NCBI RefSeq assembly: GCF_038443705.2
Contig: NZ_CP151767.2
Coordinates: forward strand, 4,068,477 to 4,132,476
Source of the DNA: Yoonia sp. SS1-5
GTDB lineage: Bacteria; Pseudomonadota; Alphaproteobacteria; Rhodobacterales; Rhodobacteraceae
DNA length: 64,000 nucleotides
Reading direction: 5' to 3'
Part shown: in pieces, positions 1 to 10,141 of the stretch
How the letters are laid out: each line of letters starts with the position of its first letter
Numbering within the stretch: the first letter of the stretch is position 1
Made by a program: the position numbers and the translations under genes
Notes under the pieces: model-generated
Database searches by the model: none
The model's input: only the letters and a program-made list of their open reading frames with translations
Told to the model about the DNA's origin: nothing

Positions 1-1
1 T

Positions 2-259
2 GGTCTGGTCCGCATGGGCGAACGCCGCTGGGATATCGTGCTGGACAGGGATCAACGTATCTTGCTGCCCGCCGAAGACCCAGTTGCCGCGTTTAACCGG
101 ATTGTCGCACTGAACGAAGCGCAAGACATGCTTAAGCGCGATGTCGTTGTGGTGGATATGCGCAATGCGCAGCGGCCAACACTCCGCATGAGCGAAGAGG
201 CCGCATTGGCCCTGCGCCGCGGTGCAGAAATAGAAATCAATAACGGGGCGGGCGATTAA
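2..259 (+). CDS. ftsQ: FtsQ, C-terminal end (partial)
   Basis: This is the 3' end of a reading frame that runs in from before the window. About 85 residues are present, ending at a TAA that directly abuts the ftsA start codon. FtsQ/DivIB is a bitopic inner-membrane divisome protein linking early and late division proteins through its periplasmic POTRA and beta domains. The visible part (GERRWDIVLDRDQRILLP... then VVVVDMRNAQRPTLRMSEEA) matches the end of the FtsQ beta domain. The assignment rests on this resemblance and on the invariant ftsQ-ftsA-ftsZ order. The N-terminal membrane segment and POTRA domain lie outside the window. Confidence 0.85.
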   Translation, partial: GLVRMGERRWDIVLDRDQRILLPAEDPVAAFNRIVALNEAQDMLKRDVVVVDMRNAQRPTLRMSEEAALALRRGAEIEINNGAGD

Positions 260-1594
260 ATGGGTGATCTCTACGATAGTCAGCGGGCGATGCGGCAGAT
301 GCGCAAGGCCGCGATGCAGCGCGGGGTTGTCGCAATCCTTGATGTGGGGACCTCGAAAATCGCCTGTCTGGTATTGCGCTTTGATGGCCCTGAACGGTTT
401 CGCAGTGTGGATGGCGTCGGCTCGATGGCCGGACAATCCCAGTTTCGGGTGATCGGGGCTGCAACCACACGGTCGCGCGGTGTTCGGTTTGGTGAAGTCG
501 AGGCAATGCAGGAAACCGAACGTGCGATCCGCACGGCGGTGCAGGCGGCACAGAAAATGGCCAATGTCCGCGTTGATCACGTGATTGCCTGCATGTCCGG
601 GGCGCGGCCTCGCTCTTACGGACTTGATGGGTCGCTTGATGTCTCGGGCGCAATGGTGTCCGAACAGGATATCAGCCAGGTGATGGCGAATTGTGATGTG
701 CCGGATTACGGCGCCGACCGCGAGGTGCTGCATGCCCAGCCGGTGAATTTCGCGCTTGATCACCGCACAGGGCTGGCCGACCCACGCGGGCAGATCGGCA
801 ATCAGCTGACCACCGACATGCATATGCTGACGGTTGATGCGACCGCGATCCAGAACCTGTTTTACTGCATCAAGCGCTGTGATCTGGAATTGGCCGGGCT
901 GGCCTCGTCCGCCTATGTGGCCGGGATGTCGTCGCTGGTGGAAGACGAACAGGAATTGGGCGCCGCCTGTATTGATCTGGGTGGCGGATCAACCGGCGTG
1001 TCGATTTTCATGAAAAAGCACATGATCTATGCCGATGCGGTGCGCATGGGGGGTGAGCATGTCACATCCGATATCTCGATGGGGCTGCAAATTCCCGGTG
1101 CCACCGCCGAGCGGATCAAGACCTTCTATGGCGGTGTCGTTGCCACTGGCATGGACGACCGCGAGATGATCGAAATTGGCGGTGATACGGGCGATTGGGA
1201 ACATGACCGGCGCACCGTTAGCCGGGCGGAACTGATCGGCATCATGCGTCCACGGGTCGAAGAAATCCTCGAAGAGGTGCGCGTCCGGCTTGATGCGGCA
1301 GGTTTCGAGCATCTGCCAAGCCAGCAGATCGTCCTGACCGGCGGCGGAAGCCAGATACCCGGCCTTGACGGATTGGCGAGCAAGATCCTGGGCCAGCAGG
1401 TGCGACTTGGCCGCCCTTTGCGCGTTCAGGGCCTGCCCCAAGCCGCGATTGGGCCTGCATTTTCCAGCGCTGTTGGCCTGTCGCTCTTTGCGGCGAATCC
1501 ACAGGATGAGTGGTGGGATTTCGAGATTCCAGCCGATACTTACCCCGCGCGTTCGCTGAAACGGGCGGTGAAATGGTTCAAGGATAACTGGTGA
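260..1594 (+). CDS. ftsA: Cell division protein FtsA
   Basis: Actin-like ATPase that tethers FtsZ filaments to the cytoplasmic membrane and recruits later divisome proteins. At 444 residues it has family length. The phosphate-1 motif (AILDVGTSKIACLV, about residues 26-39), phosphate-2 motif (IDLGGGSTGVSIF, about 238) and adenosine motif (LTGGGSQIPGLDG, about 359) are all visible. The last residues (RSLKRAVKWFKDNW) form the expected amphipathic membrane-targeting helix. The ATG follows the ftsQ stop with no spacer, so the two are translationally coupled. The N-terminus carries about 20 residues before the first strand, common in alphaproteobacteria. Confidence 0.97.
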   Translation: MGDLYDSQRAMRQMRKAAMQRGVVAILDVGTSKIACLVLRFDGPERFRSVDGVGSMAGQSQFRVIGAATTRSRGVRFGEVEAMQETERAIRTAVQAAQKMANVRVDHVIACMSGARPRSYGLDGSLDVSGAMVSEQDISQVMANCDVPDYGADREVLHAQPVNFALDHRTGLADPRGQIGNQLTTDMHMLTVDATAIQNLFYCIKRCDLELAGLASSAYVAGMSSLVEDEQELGAACIDLGGGSTGVSIFMKKHMIYADAVRMGGEHVTSDISMGLQIPGATAERIKTFYGGVVATGMDDREMIEIGGDTGDWEHDRRTVSRAELIGIMRPRVEEILEEVRVRLDAAGFEHLPSQQIVLTGGGSQIPGLDGLASKILGQQVRLGRPLRVQGLPQAAIGPAFSSAVGLSLFAANPQDEWWDFEIPADTYPARSLKRAVKWFKDNW

Positions 1595-1767
1595 TACGCA
1601 ACATCTTGCCGATCGGCCGAGATCAAGCGGAAAAGTAAAGATTTTTGTCCATATTTGGTGGCTTTTTTGTGTTTTTGTCGTGACCTTTCGGCACCACTCC
1701 GCTAATGTGAGTCCCAATAAACAGCAGGCGCTCGTGGGCACGGGCCACAAAAACAGGCGGATCGAGT

Positions 1768-3399
1768 ATGACACTGAATCTATCCCTACCGGGGCATGAA
1801 GAACTGAAGCCACGTATCACCGTATTTGGTGTGGGCGGCGCTGGCGGTAACGCGGTCAACAACATGATCGAGAAAGAACTCGACGGGACCGAATTTGTTG
1901 TGGCCAATACTGACGCGCAGGCGCTGCAGCAGGCGCGCGCGGAAAACAAGATTCAGATGGGTCTGAAAGTGACCGAAGGGCTGGGTGCCGGGGCGCGCGC
2001 AACCGTTGGGGCCGCTGCCGCGGAAGAAAGTATCGAACAGATTGTCGATCATCTGGCGGGTGCGCATATGTGCTTTATCACGGCCGGTATGGGCGGTGGC
2101 ACCGGGACGGGCGCCGCGCCGATTATCGCGCAAGCGGCCCGCGAAATGGGTGTTCTGACCGTTGGTGTGGTGACAAAACCATTCCAGTTCGAAGGCGCAA
2201 AGCGGATGAAACAGGCCGAAGAGGGCGTTGAAGCCCTGCAAAAGGTCGTCGACACGCTGATCATCATTCCAAACCAGAACCTGTTCCGGCTGGCCAACGA
2301 GAATACCACCTTTACCGAGGCCTTCGCGCTTGCTGATGATGTGCTTTATCAAGGCGTCAAAGGCGTGACTGATCTGATGGTCCGTCCGGGCCTGATCAAC
2401 CTCGACTTTGCCGATGTCCGCGCCGTGATGGACGAGATGGGCAAGGCCATGATGGGCACCGGCGAGGCGGATGGCGAAAACCGCGCCATTCAGGCGGCCG
2501 AGAAAGCCATCGCCAACCCACTTCTGGACGAAATTTCGCTGGAAGGCGCAAAGGGCGTTTTGATCAATATTACAGGCGGTTACGACCTGACCTTGTTCGA
2601 ACTGGACGAGGCGGCGAACAAGATCCGCGAAAAGGTCGATTCCGAGGCGAACATCATTGTTGGCTCGACCTTGGATACGGGTATGGAAGGCCGGATGCGC
2701 GTATCGGTTGTTGCCACAGGCATCGACGCTGTTGTCAGCAATGCCGACACGCCACTGCCGCGCCGGTCAATGGCCGCGCCGCTGGCAGCGCCTGTCGCAG
2801 CCGCACCCGAAGCGCCTGCACCAGTCGCCGAACCAGAGCCGGCCCCCGCGCCAGCCGCAGCCGTGGCAGAGGCCCCGGTTGTTCAGGAACAGCCAAGCTT
2901 TGCAGAGCTTGACGTGCCACAAGCTGCGCCAGCGCCGACACCACAGCCTGCAGCATTTCAGCCGCAACCAGAACCGCAGCCACAGGTGGCCGAAGTCCCC
3001 CAGCAAGCCGCCGCAGATGATCTGCCCCCGCCGGCCTACACACCACGACCAGAGCCGACATTGACAGAAGCTGACACCTTCGTGGCCCCGCAGCAGCCCC
3101 GCGCACCGGGGACACCAACCCCCGAAGCAATGGCGCGCCTGCAGGCCGCTGTCGCCCGCGCACCAGGCCGTGCGGCTGCTGCCCAGCCGCAACAGGCGGC
3201 CCCTGCATCGGATGCAGACAAGCCCCGGTTCGGGATCAATTCCCTGATCAACCGCATGACAGGGGCACAAGCCGAAGCTGCCCCGCAGCAACAGGCCCGT
3301 CAGCAGCCCCAGGTGACCGCGATTCATCAAGAACCCGAAGCTGCGGAAGATCAGGAGCGGATCGAAATTCCGGCTTTCCTGCGCCGTCAGGCCAACTAG
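1768..3399 (+). CDS. ftsZ: Cell division protein FtsZ
   Basis: Tubulin-like GTPase that forms the cytokinetic Z ring. The GTP-binding signature GGGTGTG is at residues 109-115, with the glycine-rich N-terminal loop ([10 protein letters not shown]) near residue 21 and the synergy (T7) loop NLDFADVR near residue 212. At 543 residues it is long for FtsZ. The excess is a roughly 200-residue Ala/Pro/Gln-rich disordered linker (about 330-530), typical of alphaproteobacteria. The C-terminal anchoring peptide IPAFLRRQ, which binds FtsA, is intact. The 173-bp gap after ftsA, with a T-rich stretch, leaves room for an ftsZ promoter. A strong terminator follows the gene. Confidence 0.98.
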   Translation: MTLNLSLPGHEELKPRITVFGVGGAGGNAVNNMIEKELDGTEFVVANTDAQALQQARAENKIQMGLKVTEGLGAGARATVGAAAAEESIEQIVDHLAGAHMCFITAGMGGGTGTGAAPIIAQAAREMGVLTVGVVTKPFQFEGAKRMKQAEEGVEALQKVVDTLIIIPNQNLFRLANENTTFTEAFALADDVLYQGVKGVTDLMVRPGLINLDFADVRAVMDEMGKAMMGTGEADGENRAIQAAEKAIANPLLDEISLEGAKGVLINITGGYDLTLFELDEAANKIREKVDSEANIIVGSTLDTGMEGRMRVSVVATGIDAVVSNADTPLPRRSMAAPLAAPVAAAPEAPAPVAEPEPAPAPAAAVAEAPVVQEQPSFAELDVPQAAPAPTPQPAAFQPQPEPQPQVAEVPQQAAADDLPPPAYTPRPEPTLTEADTFVAPQQPRAPGTPTPEAMARLQAAVARAPGRAAAAQPQQAAPASDADKPRFGINSLINRMTGAQAEAAPQQQARQQPQVTAIHQEPEAAEDQERIEIPAFLRRQAN

Positions 3400-3444
3400 G
3401 ATGTGAAATATTACGCAAGTGTTTCACGTTTGTGAGGCAAGATA

Positions 3445-3468
3445 GGCCACCCACAGGGTGGCCTTTTT
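3445..3468 (+). terminator. Rho-independent terminator after ftsZ
   Basis: A perfect 8-bp stem GGCCACCC / GGGTGGCC with an ACA loop is followed immediately by TTTTT. It lies about 45 bp after the ftsZ stop and separates ftsZ from lpxC, which therefore probably has its own promoter in the following 150 bp. Confidence 0.9.
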
Positions 3469-3623
3469 CGTTTGGAATCAATGGCTTTCTGCAGGTGCCA
3501 TATTGCAGACGCAAAATAGCCTCGGCATGTTTCAGACCGTTGTAAAGAGTGAGTTGAGAACGTGCCTGACAGCCTTTAGGTCTCGGCCACCACTCATGAA
3601 TACCGGGGCAAGGATCGCATTCC

Positions 3624-4541
3624 GTGCAAACAACACTGAAAAAGACAACCACGTTTGTTGGCGTTGGCCTCCACTCAGGCGCGCCTGTGCGTATGGTGCT
3701 GCGTCCTGCGGCGGCGGGTACGGGTATTGTGTTCCGGCGGGTGGATCTGACGGGTTTGCCCGTGCTGAAAGCGTCGTGGGATCAGGTGATTGTCTCGCCC
3801 CTGAATACCCGTCTGACAAATGATGACGGCGTGACCGTTTCGACCATTGAACATATCATGGCGGCCCTTGCGGGATGTGGCGTGCATAACGTGTCGATTG
3901 ATATCGACGGCCCCGAAGTGCCGATCCTTGATGGCAGCGCAGCCGTTTTTGTGCGGGGTCTGATCAAGGCCGGGCTGACGCGCCTGTCCGCACCGCTGCG
4001 GGCGATAGAGATCGTCAAAGAGATTGCTGTTGTTGACGGGGCAAGCTTTGCGCGCCTGTCGCCAGCGACCAGCCTGCAAATCGACTTTGAGATCGACTTT
4101 GCGGATGCCGCAATCGGCCATCAGCACAAGACGCTGAACATGGCCAATGGCAGCTTTGTGCGCGAGCTTTGTGACAGCCGGACATTCTGCCGGGCGGCTG
4201 ATGTGGCGGCGATGCATGCCAATGGATTGGCCTTGGGCGGATCCATCGACAATGCGGTTGTGGTGGATGGTGACAAGGTGCTGACACCGGGCGGGCTGCG
4301 GCATGCCGATGAGGCCGTGCGCCACAAGATGCTGGATGCGCTTGGTGATCTCTACACCGCGGGCGCGCCGATTCTGGGGCGTTATACCGGTGTCCGCGCA
4401 GGCCACGCGATGACGAACAAGCTGTTGCGCGCCTTGTTTGCCGATCCGACGGCATGGCGCTGGGTCACGTGTGACGCGAAAATCGCGGCCCGTTTGCCGG
4501 GTGTTGGCGTATCGCCTGCCGATCTTGACGCCGTTGCCTAA
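3624..4541 (+). CDS. lpxC: UDP-3-O-acyl-N-acetylglucosamine deacetylase LpxC
   Basis: Zinc-dependent deacetylase catalysing the committed step of lipid A synthesis in the cytoplasm. The first zinc ligand region (TIEHIMAAL, His77) and the HKxxDxxGD motif (His234, Asp238, Gly241-Asp242) are present. At 305 residues it has family length. The N-terminal TLKKTTTFVGVGLHSG motif supports the ATG chosen. The place after ftsZ is the classical proteobacterial arrangement. Confidence 0.97.
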   Translation: MQTTLKKTTTFVGVGLHSGAPVRMVLRPAAAGTGIVFRRVDLTGLPVLKASWDQVIVSPLNTRLTNDDGVTVSTIEHIMAALAGCGVHNVSIDIDGPEVPILDGSAAVFVRGLIKAGLTRLSAPLRAIEIVKEIAVVDGASFARLSPATSLQIDFEIDFADAAIGHQHKTLNMANGSFVRELCDSRTFCRAADVAAMHANGLALGGSIDNAVVVDGDKVLTPGGLRHADEAVRHKMLDALGDLYTAGAPILGRYTGVRAGHAMTNKLLRALFADPTAWRWVTCDAKIAARLPGVGVSPADLDAVA

Positions 4542-4676
4542 CGGGTTGACCGCGCAGAGTTGATCGCGCAAGCGCGCAAAAGGCGTTTTGCCCCCGATTT
4601 TTCTATGCTAGATGTGTGCGTAACCAAGGGCCAATGCGCCCACAATTCGAGCGACCACAGGTTAGGAATACGAGAA

Positions 4677-5513
4677 ATGTCGGGCAGCAGGGACAGCATC
4701 GGGCGTCGCATGGGCGCAGTTGTGGCACTTGCGTTCCTTTTGGGCTGTGGCAGTGCGAATGAAACCCCGCTCGAGGATTTGACCGCCCAGCAGATTTTTG
4801 AACGCGGCGAGCGGCAGCTGGAACAGGGCAGTGCCGATGACGCGGCCTTTACCTTCGGCGAGATTGAGCGCTTGTACCCGTATTCAGAGTTCGCCCAGCG
4901 GGCGCTGATCATGCAGGCCTTTTCCTATCACCGCGACGAAGACTATCCAAACAGCCGGGCATCGGCCCAACGCTTTCTGGATTTCTATCCCGCCGAGGCA
5001 GACGCCCCTTATGCCGCATATCTTCTGGCATTGTCCTACTACGATCAGATCGACGAGATCGGTCGCGATCAGGGTCTGACCTTTCAGGCGCTGCAAGCGC
5101 TGCGGACGGTCATCGAAGTCTATCCCGAAAGCGAATATGCCCGGACGTCGGTGCTGAAATTTGACCTGGCCTTTGATCATCTTGCGGCCAAGGAAATGGA
5201 AATCGGGCGCTACTACCTTAAGCGCGGGCATTACGCGGCTGCGGCAAACCGCTTCCGTACCGTGGTTGAGGATTTTCAGACCACGACCCAGACGCCCGAA
5301 GCCCTGCATCGGCTAGTCGAGACATATCTCGCCCTTGGCCTGCTGGAAGAAGCGCAAAGCGCGGGGGCCATCCTTGGGTTCAATTATCGGTCCAGCCAAT
5401 GGTACGAATCCAGTTTTGCGTTGTTGAACGGGCGCGGCCTTCCGGCGGCGGCGCGCGGTGATAACTGGCTGGCATCGATTTATCGACAGGTGGTGCGCGG
5501 TGAGTGGCTCTAA
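4677..5513 (+). CDS. bamD: Outer membrane assembly lipoprotein BamD
   Basis: Lipoprotein of the BAM complex that folds beta-barrel proteins into the outer membrane. The ATG at 4677 is chosen over an in-frame upstream start at 4560. It gives a clean lipoprotein signal peptide ending in LAFLLGC with the lipidated cysteine at residue 24, and GGAA lies upstream. The mature part is a series of TPR-like helical repeats (AQQIFERGERQLEQGSADDA; IERLYPYSEFAQRALI; YYLKRGHYAAAANRFRTVVE). The 278-residue length fits the family. Position between lpxC and recN is conserved in Rhodobacteraceae. Confidence 0.95.
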   Translation: MSGSRDSIGRRMGAVVALAFLLGCGSANETPLEDLTAQQIFERGERQLEQGSADDAAFTFGEIERLYPYSEFAQRALIMQAFSYHRDEDYPNSRASAQRFLDFYPAEADAPYAAYLLALSYYDQIDEIGRDQGLTFQALQALRTVIEVYPESEYARTSVLKFDLAFDHLAAKEMEIGRYYLKRGHYAAAANRFRTVVEDFQTTTQTPEALHRLVETYLALGLLEEAQSAGAILGFNYRSSQWYESSFALLNGRGLPAAARGDNWLASIYRQVVRGEWL

Positions 5514-5549
5514 GCACGGGCCCCTCGCAACTGGCCTGCAGGCCTGCTG

Positions 5550-7199
5550 ATGCTGCGCGGTCTTGATATTCGCGACATGCTGATCATCGACCGGCTGGAA
5601 TTGACGTTCCAGCCCGGCCTGAATGTGCTGACCGGCGAAACAGGTGCCGGAAAATCCATTCTGCTGGATGCGTTGGGCTTTGTGCTGGGATGGCGCGGAC
5701 GTGCCGAACTGGTGCGCCAGGGTGCGCAGCAAGGCGAGGTGACCGCGTGGTTTGACCTGCCGGCCGGGCACTCGGCCCGGGCCATTCTGGAAGACGCGGG
5801 TATCGAGGCCGAAGAGGAGTTGATCCTGCGGCGCGTCAATACCAGCGACGGCCGCAAGACCGCTTGGGTGAATGACAGGCGGGTCAGCGGCGAGGTGTTG
5901 CGTCGTCTGTCAGATACACTGATCGAACTGCATGGGCAGCATGATGACCGCGGCTTGCTGAACCCGCGCGGGCATCGCCAGATGCTGGACGCTTACGCAG
6001 GCCATGATGATGTCTTGCAAAAGGTGGGCGGCGCCTGGCGTGCATTATCGGCCGCACAGCAAGCCTTGCAGGAGGCGGAGGCAAAGGTTGCCGAGGTGCG
6101 GACCGAAGAAGCGTTTTTGCGCCATGCGGTCGACGAGTTGGATGCGTTGGCGCCGGAACCGGGCGAAGAAGCCACGCTGGATACCCAGCGCCGTTTGATG
6201 CAGGGCGCGGAGAAAATCCGCGCCGATATCGACCGGGCCGCCGAAGCGCTGGGACTGCAGGGTGCCGAAGGGCTGATCACGGATGCGTTTCGCTGGCTGC
6301 AGGGCGTCGCAGATCGCGCGGAAAGCCAGCTTGATGCGCCGCTTGACGCGTTAGAGCGGGTGATGCTTGCGATGGACGAAGCGCAAGACGGTGTTGCCCG
6401 TTGTCGCGACGCATTGACGTTCAACCCATCCGAGCTGGAAACGGTCGAAGAGCGTCTGTTCGCGATCCGCGGTCTGGCGCGCAAGCATGACGTCTTGCCC
6501 GACGATCTGAGTGCGTTTGCGGATGAGCTGCGCGATAGGCTTGCGGTGCTTGATAACAGCACCGGTGCCTTGGATGGGTTGCGCGATGCGGTCCAGCAAA
6601 GGCAGGGCGAATATGACAGCGCGGCGCAGGTGCTGAGCCAACGCCGTCAGGCGGCGGCCAAGGCATTGGATAAGGCGATGGCATCCGAATTGGCGCCGCT
6701 CAAAATGGAACGCGCTGTGTTCGCGACGATCTGCACATCGGCGCCCCCTGGTCCCGGCGGCATGGATGAGGTGGCGTTTACCGTGGCCACAAACCCCGGC
6801 GCGCCGGCTGGCCCCCTGAACAAGATCGCGTCAGGCGGCGAGCTAAGCCGCTTTCTTTTGGCGCTGAAAGTTTGCCTGACCCAGGCGGGCGGTGGGATTA
6901 CCATGATCTTTGACGAGATCGACCGCGGTGTGGGCGGCGCAACGGCTGCGGCAGTGGGGCGCCGGTTGGCGGATATCGCCGAGAACGGGCAGGTCCTTGT
7001 GGTAACCCATTCACCGCAGGTCGCGGCCCGCGGCGGGCATCATTGGCGGGTCGAAAAGCGTCAAAGCAAGACAGCGACCACCTCGACCGTCATAGCCTTG
7101 GACGAGGGCGACCGGATTGACGAGATCGCGCGCATGTTGTCGGGGGATACGATCACGGATGCCGCCCGGGCGGCCGCGTCAGCATTGATGAAGGCCTGA
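5550..7199 (+). CDS. recN: DNA repair protein RecN
   Basis: SMC-like ATPase acting in recombinational repair of double-strand breaks. Walker A GETGAGKS is at residues 29-36, the ABC signature region ASGGELSRFLLALK near 425, and Walker B ITMIFDEIDRGVGG near 450. A Glu/Ala/Gln-rich coiled coil lies between. At 549 residues it has family length. It starts 36 bp after bamD and is probably cotranscribed. No terminator is visible downstream. Confidence 0.97.
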   Translation: MLRGLDIRDMLIIDRLELTFQPGLNVLTGETGAGKSILLDALGFVLGWRGRAELVRQGAQQGEVTAWFDLPAGHSARAILEDAGIEAEEELILRRVNTSDGRKTAWVNDRRVSGEVLRRLSDTLIELHGQHDDRGLLNPRGHRQMLDAYAGHDDVLQKVGGAWRALSAAQQALQEAEAKVAEVRTEEAFLRHAVDELDALAPEPGEEATLDTQRRLMQGAEKIRADIDRAAEALGLQGAEGLITDAFRWLQGVADRAESQLDAPLDALERVMLAMDEAQDGVARCRDALTFNPSELETVEERLFAIRGLARKHDVLPDDLSAFADELRDRLAVLDNSTGALDGLRDAVQQRQGEYDSAAQVLSQRRQAAAKALDKAMASELAPLKMERAVFATICTSAPPGPGGMDEVAFTVATNPGAPAGPLNKIASGGELSRFLLALKVCLTQAGGGITMIFDEIDRGVGGATAAAVGRRLADIAENGQVLVVTHSPQVAARGGHHWRVEKRQSKTATTSTVIALDEGDRIDEIARMLSGDTITDAARAAASALMKA

Positions 7200-8028
7200 T
7201 CAAAAAATAAGAGGCGATGCCGTTGTGACGCGACTATTGCCGCTTCAAACTGCACCGCCTCTGAACTTACGGGTTACCCAACCCACTCGTACCATTGTAC
7301 GCTTTGGCCACTCACCTCCGCCACGCACGTCTTCAATATTTTCAGAAGGGGACGCAAACGTTCCTTTCTGTCTAACGCTGGGCAAGTTTCCGCCGAAATG
7401 TGGAACCGAACCCAAGTACTCGTTACCAACACAGGACCAAAGCGGCCCGGTACGTATGGAATATCAGTATCTACGTAGGAGTATCAACCTGTCCCAAAGT
7501 ATGTCAGTTACGCTGACATAACTATTTCAGGTTGAACGGCGCCGATCTGTGATTTTGGGTACGATTCCAGAATTTCGAAATAATTTACATGCGGAAAATA
7601 TAGTAAAACAAGATTTTTTGAAGCAATAACAGCCTATTCCAAGGCGATTTGTAACGTAGGGTCAATTTAACCTTTGGTCGGCTTCGCGCCATCGCGCTCG
7701 CTGCCGGATTCGCCCTATGAGTGTTTCCTGACAGATTCAGTGGGCGAAAATTTCCAAAACTATCAAAAAGTCAATCGCGCAATGTTGCAAATATGCATCG
7801 GCAATTTACCGCTTATGTCTGTTTTGGAGGCACTCTGACAAAAGTTTGCGGATCAAATCGCGCCAAGCGCGCCTCGTGGACTAGGCAAAAGAATCGCGTT
7901 TCTGGCCTTCCTTCCCGGAAATCACAACAGAATGCTGGTCTTTGCTGTCGGTGAACAACATATAGTGGTCATGGCGAAATAACACTGTATTGAGTGTGGT
8001 GTTGCGGGCAGGGTCGAAGACGAGTGTT
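7200..8028. other. Long gene-free stretch of lower GC between recN and the ClC gene
   Basis: About 830 bp with no reading frame resembling a known family on either strand. Base composition is clearly more AT-rich than the flanking genes, especially about 7500-7680 and 7740-7860. Short open frames here lack convincing ribosome binding sites. I see no tRNA fold, insertion-sequence ends or inverted repeats that define an element. It may be a decayed insertion or a long regulatory region. Confidence 0.5.
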
Positions 8029-9726
8029 ATGGCGGCAATGTTTGACTCTATCTCAAAGTTGATTGGCAGCGTGTTTTCGGACTGGCGGATGACCTGTGTC
8101 GACGCTTTACGGGTTATTAAGACACGTGGCCCCAGCCAGATACAGTTTTGGTTCATCGCCCTTGCCATCGGCATCACCGGAGGCGTGGCAGCCGTGTTGT
8201 TCCGGCTTGGGATCGAGACCGCGCAATCATATCTTTACGGCACGGATGGTCGCGACAGTTTTGCCAGCATGGTGGCCGAACTGGCGTGGTATCAGATTCT
8301 GATTATCCCAATCATGGGTGGTTTGTGTGTCGGGGTGATCCTGACCCGGTTTACGCCGGATGGCCGCGTACGGTCTGTCGCGGATGTCATCGAAGGGGCA
8401 GCCCTGAACGAAGGTCGGGTGGAACGCAGGGCCGGTCTGGCGTCAGCGGCGGCATCGCTAATCACCTTGTCCAGCGGCGGATCAAGCGGGCGCGAGGGGC
8501 CCGTCGTCCACTTGGCAGCTGTGATTTCGACCACGGTCAGCCGGTGGATACGGGCCAACGGGATCACAGGCCGAGATCTGTTGGGATGTGGGGTGGCCGC
8601 AGCCGTATCAGCCAGCTTTAACGCCCCAATTGCCGGGGCGCTTTTCGCGCTTGAGGTTATCTTGCGCCATTTTGCCATGCATGCCTTTGCCCCGATTGTG
8701 ATCGCATCCGCCGCAGGAACGGTCGTCAACCGGCTGGCCTTTGGTGACGTGACCGAATTCATGCTGGAAGGAAAGAATGCGCTGGCCTTCTACGTGGAAT
8801 TGCCGGCGTTCCTGCTGCTTGGCCTGATTTGCGGGTTGGTCGCGGTCATCTTGATGAAGACCATCTTCTGGGCCGAGAATTTTGCCAGTTACATGCAAGA
8901 GAGGACGGGCCTGCCGGCCTTCCTGCGCCCAGCGGTTGCGGGTGGCTTGCTGGGCCTTTTGGCGATCTGGTTTCCACATATCATCGGCGTGGGGTACGAG
9001 ACGACCTCGGCAGCCTTGACGGGCAGCCTTTTGCTGCATGAGGCGATTGTGTTTGTTGTGTTAAAGGTGATTGCCGTGGCGATCACCATGGGCGGTCGGA
9101 TGGGGGGCGGCGTCTTTTCGCCCTCGCTGATGGTGGGGGCGCTGACCGGTCTCGCCTTTGGTATTATCGCCACGGCTGTGTTTCCGACGGTTTCCGGCGA
9201 GGGGACGCTTTATGCGCTGGCCGGCATGGGTGCGGTTGCGGCGGCCGTGCTGGGGGCGCCCATATCAACAACATTGATTGTGTTCGAACTGACAGGCGAC
9301 TGGCAAACCGGTCTTGCGGTCATGGTGTCTGTTTCGCTGTCCACAGCGCTGTCATCGCGTCTGGTGGACCGGTCATTTTTCCTGACACAGTTGGAACGGC
9401 GCAACGTGCATCTGGCGGCCGGACCGCAATCCTACCTGCTTGCGACCTTCCGGGTCTCGACAGTGATGCGCGACAAGGACGCACCAAATGCCGCCGCTGC
9501 TGATGCCTGTTGGGACCTGATCGCCGAGGGCACCTATATTGATGGCAATGCTACGTTGGAACAGGCCATGCCGCTGTTTGAGCAGTCAGGGTACAGCTTT
9601 GTTCCGGTTGTGACCCTGGCGGGCGAAAACGCACCGCCCGAATTGTGGGGGGCGCTGTTTCAGGTCGATGCGTTGAAGGCAATGAACAAGGCGCTGGCCG
9701 ATACGGCGGCCGAGGAACATTCCTGA
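8029..9726 (+). CDS. ClC-family chloride channel or H+/Cl- antiporter
   Basis: Polytopic membrane protein of the ClC family (565 residues), moving chloride across the cytoplasmic membrane as a channel or proton-coupled exchanger. The anion-pathway motif GREGP with the gating glutamate (about residue 155-159) and GGGVFSPSLMVG (GxFxP, about residue 357) are present. The classical first motif GSGIP is not recognisable; the equivalent region reads VIEGAALNEG, a variant seen in this subgroup. After the membrane part, about 120 residues resemble a degraded CBS pair (TYIDGNATLEQAMPLFEQSG). The ATG at 8029, preceded by GAAGACGAG, is preferred to an upstream TTG at 7990. Confidence 0.9.
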   Translation: MAAMFDSISKLIGSVFSDWRMTCVDALRVIKTRGPSQIQFWFIALAIGITGGVAAVLFRLGIETAQSYLYGTDGRDSFASMVAELAWYQILIIPIMGGLCVGVILTRFTPDGRVRSVADVIEGAALNEGRVERRAGLASAAASLITLSSGGSSGREGPVVHLAAVISTTVSRWIRANGITGRDLLGCGVAAAVSASFNAPIAGALFALEVILRHFAMHAFAPIVIASAAGTVVNRLAFGDVTEFMLEGKNALAFYVELPAFLLLGLICGLVAVILMKTIFWAENFASYMQERTGLPAFLRPAVAGGLLGLLAIWFPHIIGVGYETTSAALTGSLLLHEAIVFVVLKVIAVAITMGGRMGGGVFSPSLMVGALTGLAFGIIATAVFPTVSGEGTLYALAGMGAVAAAVLGAPISTTLIVFELTGDWQTGLAVMVSVSLSTALSSRLVDRSFFLTQLERRNVHLAAGPQSYLLATFRVSTVMRDKDAPNAAAADACWDLIAEGTYIDGNATLEQAMPLFEQSGYSFVPVVTLAGENAPPELWGALFQVDALKAMNKALADTAAEEHS

Positions 9727-9736
9727 CAGGGTGGGG

Positions 9737-10078
9737 CTAGATTTTCTCGACCGCGACCTTTGAGGGATAGAAGGCCAGATAATCCTTGATCTCAGCGACA
9801 GCCGCGATCGGGTCTTCGTAGGACCATACCGCATCCGCAATCGGGCCGCTTTTGGCGACGATGGAATAGTAGCTGGCCTTGCCTTTGAACGGGCAGGTGG
9901 ATGTTGTCTCGCTCGGTTCCAGAAAGGCCATCGCGATGTCAGCACGTGGGAAATAGATCACGGGCGGATAATCCCCTTCGGTCAGTTCCAGCGCATTGGT
10001 GCTTTCCCCAAGGACAGCGCCGCCGGCGCGGACTGACCATGTCCCGGTTGCGGGGCGAATTTTGATCTCATTGGCCAT
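9737..10078 (-). CDS. DUF427 domain protein
   Basis: A 113-residue protein matching DUF427: N-terminal WSVRAGGAVLGES, the conserved YFPRADIAMAFLEPSE, and CPFKGKASYYSI. This family is a small beta-rich fold of unknown biochemical role. It converges with the ClC gene with only 10 bp between stops. No signal peptide or membrane segment is visible, so it is presumably cytosolic. Confidence 0.9.
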   Translation of the reverse strand: MANEIKIRPATGTWSVRAGGAVLGESTNALELTEGDYPPVIYFPRADIAMAFLEPSETTSTCPFKGKASYYSIVAKSGPIADAVWSYEDPIAAVAEIKDYLAFYPSKVAVEKI

Positions 10079-10141
10079 TGTGATGTCCTTTCAATATTCC
10101 ATCCGGGCGCAACCCTAGTCGCAGAAGATGGCAGTTTTTCG

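Noticed and set aside
4560..4676. In-frame N-terminal extension of bamD
   Set aside because: It would bury the lipoprotein signal peptide; the ATG at 4677 gives a proper lipobox and ribosome binding site.
7881..8177. 98-codon minus-strand frame overlapping the ClC start region
   Set aside because: No clear ribosome binding site and no family resemblance; half of it is antisense to the ClC coding region, so it is more likely a shadow.
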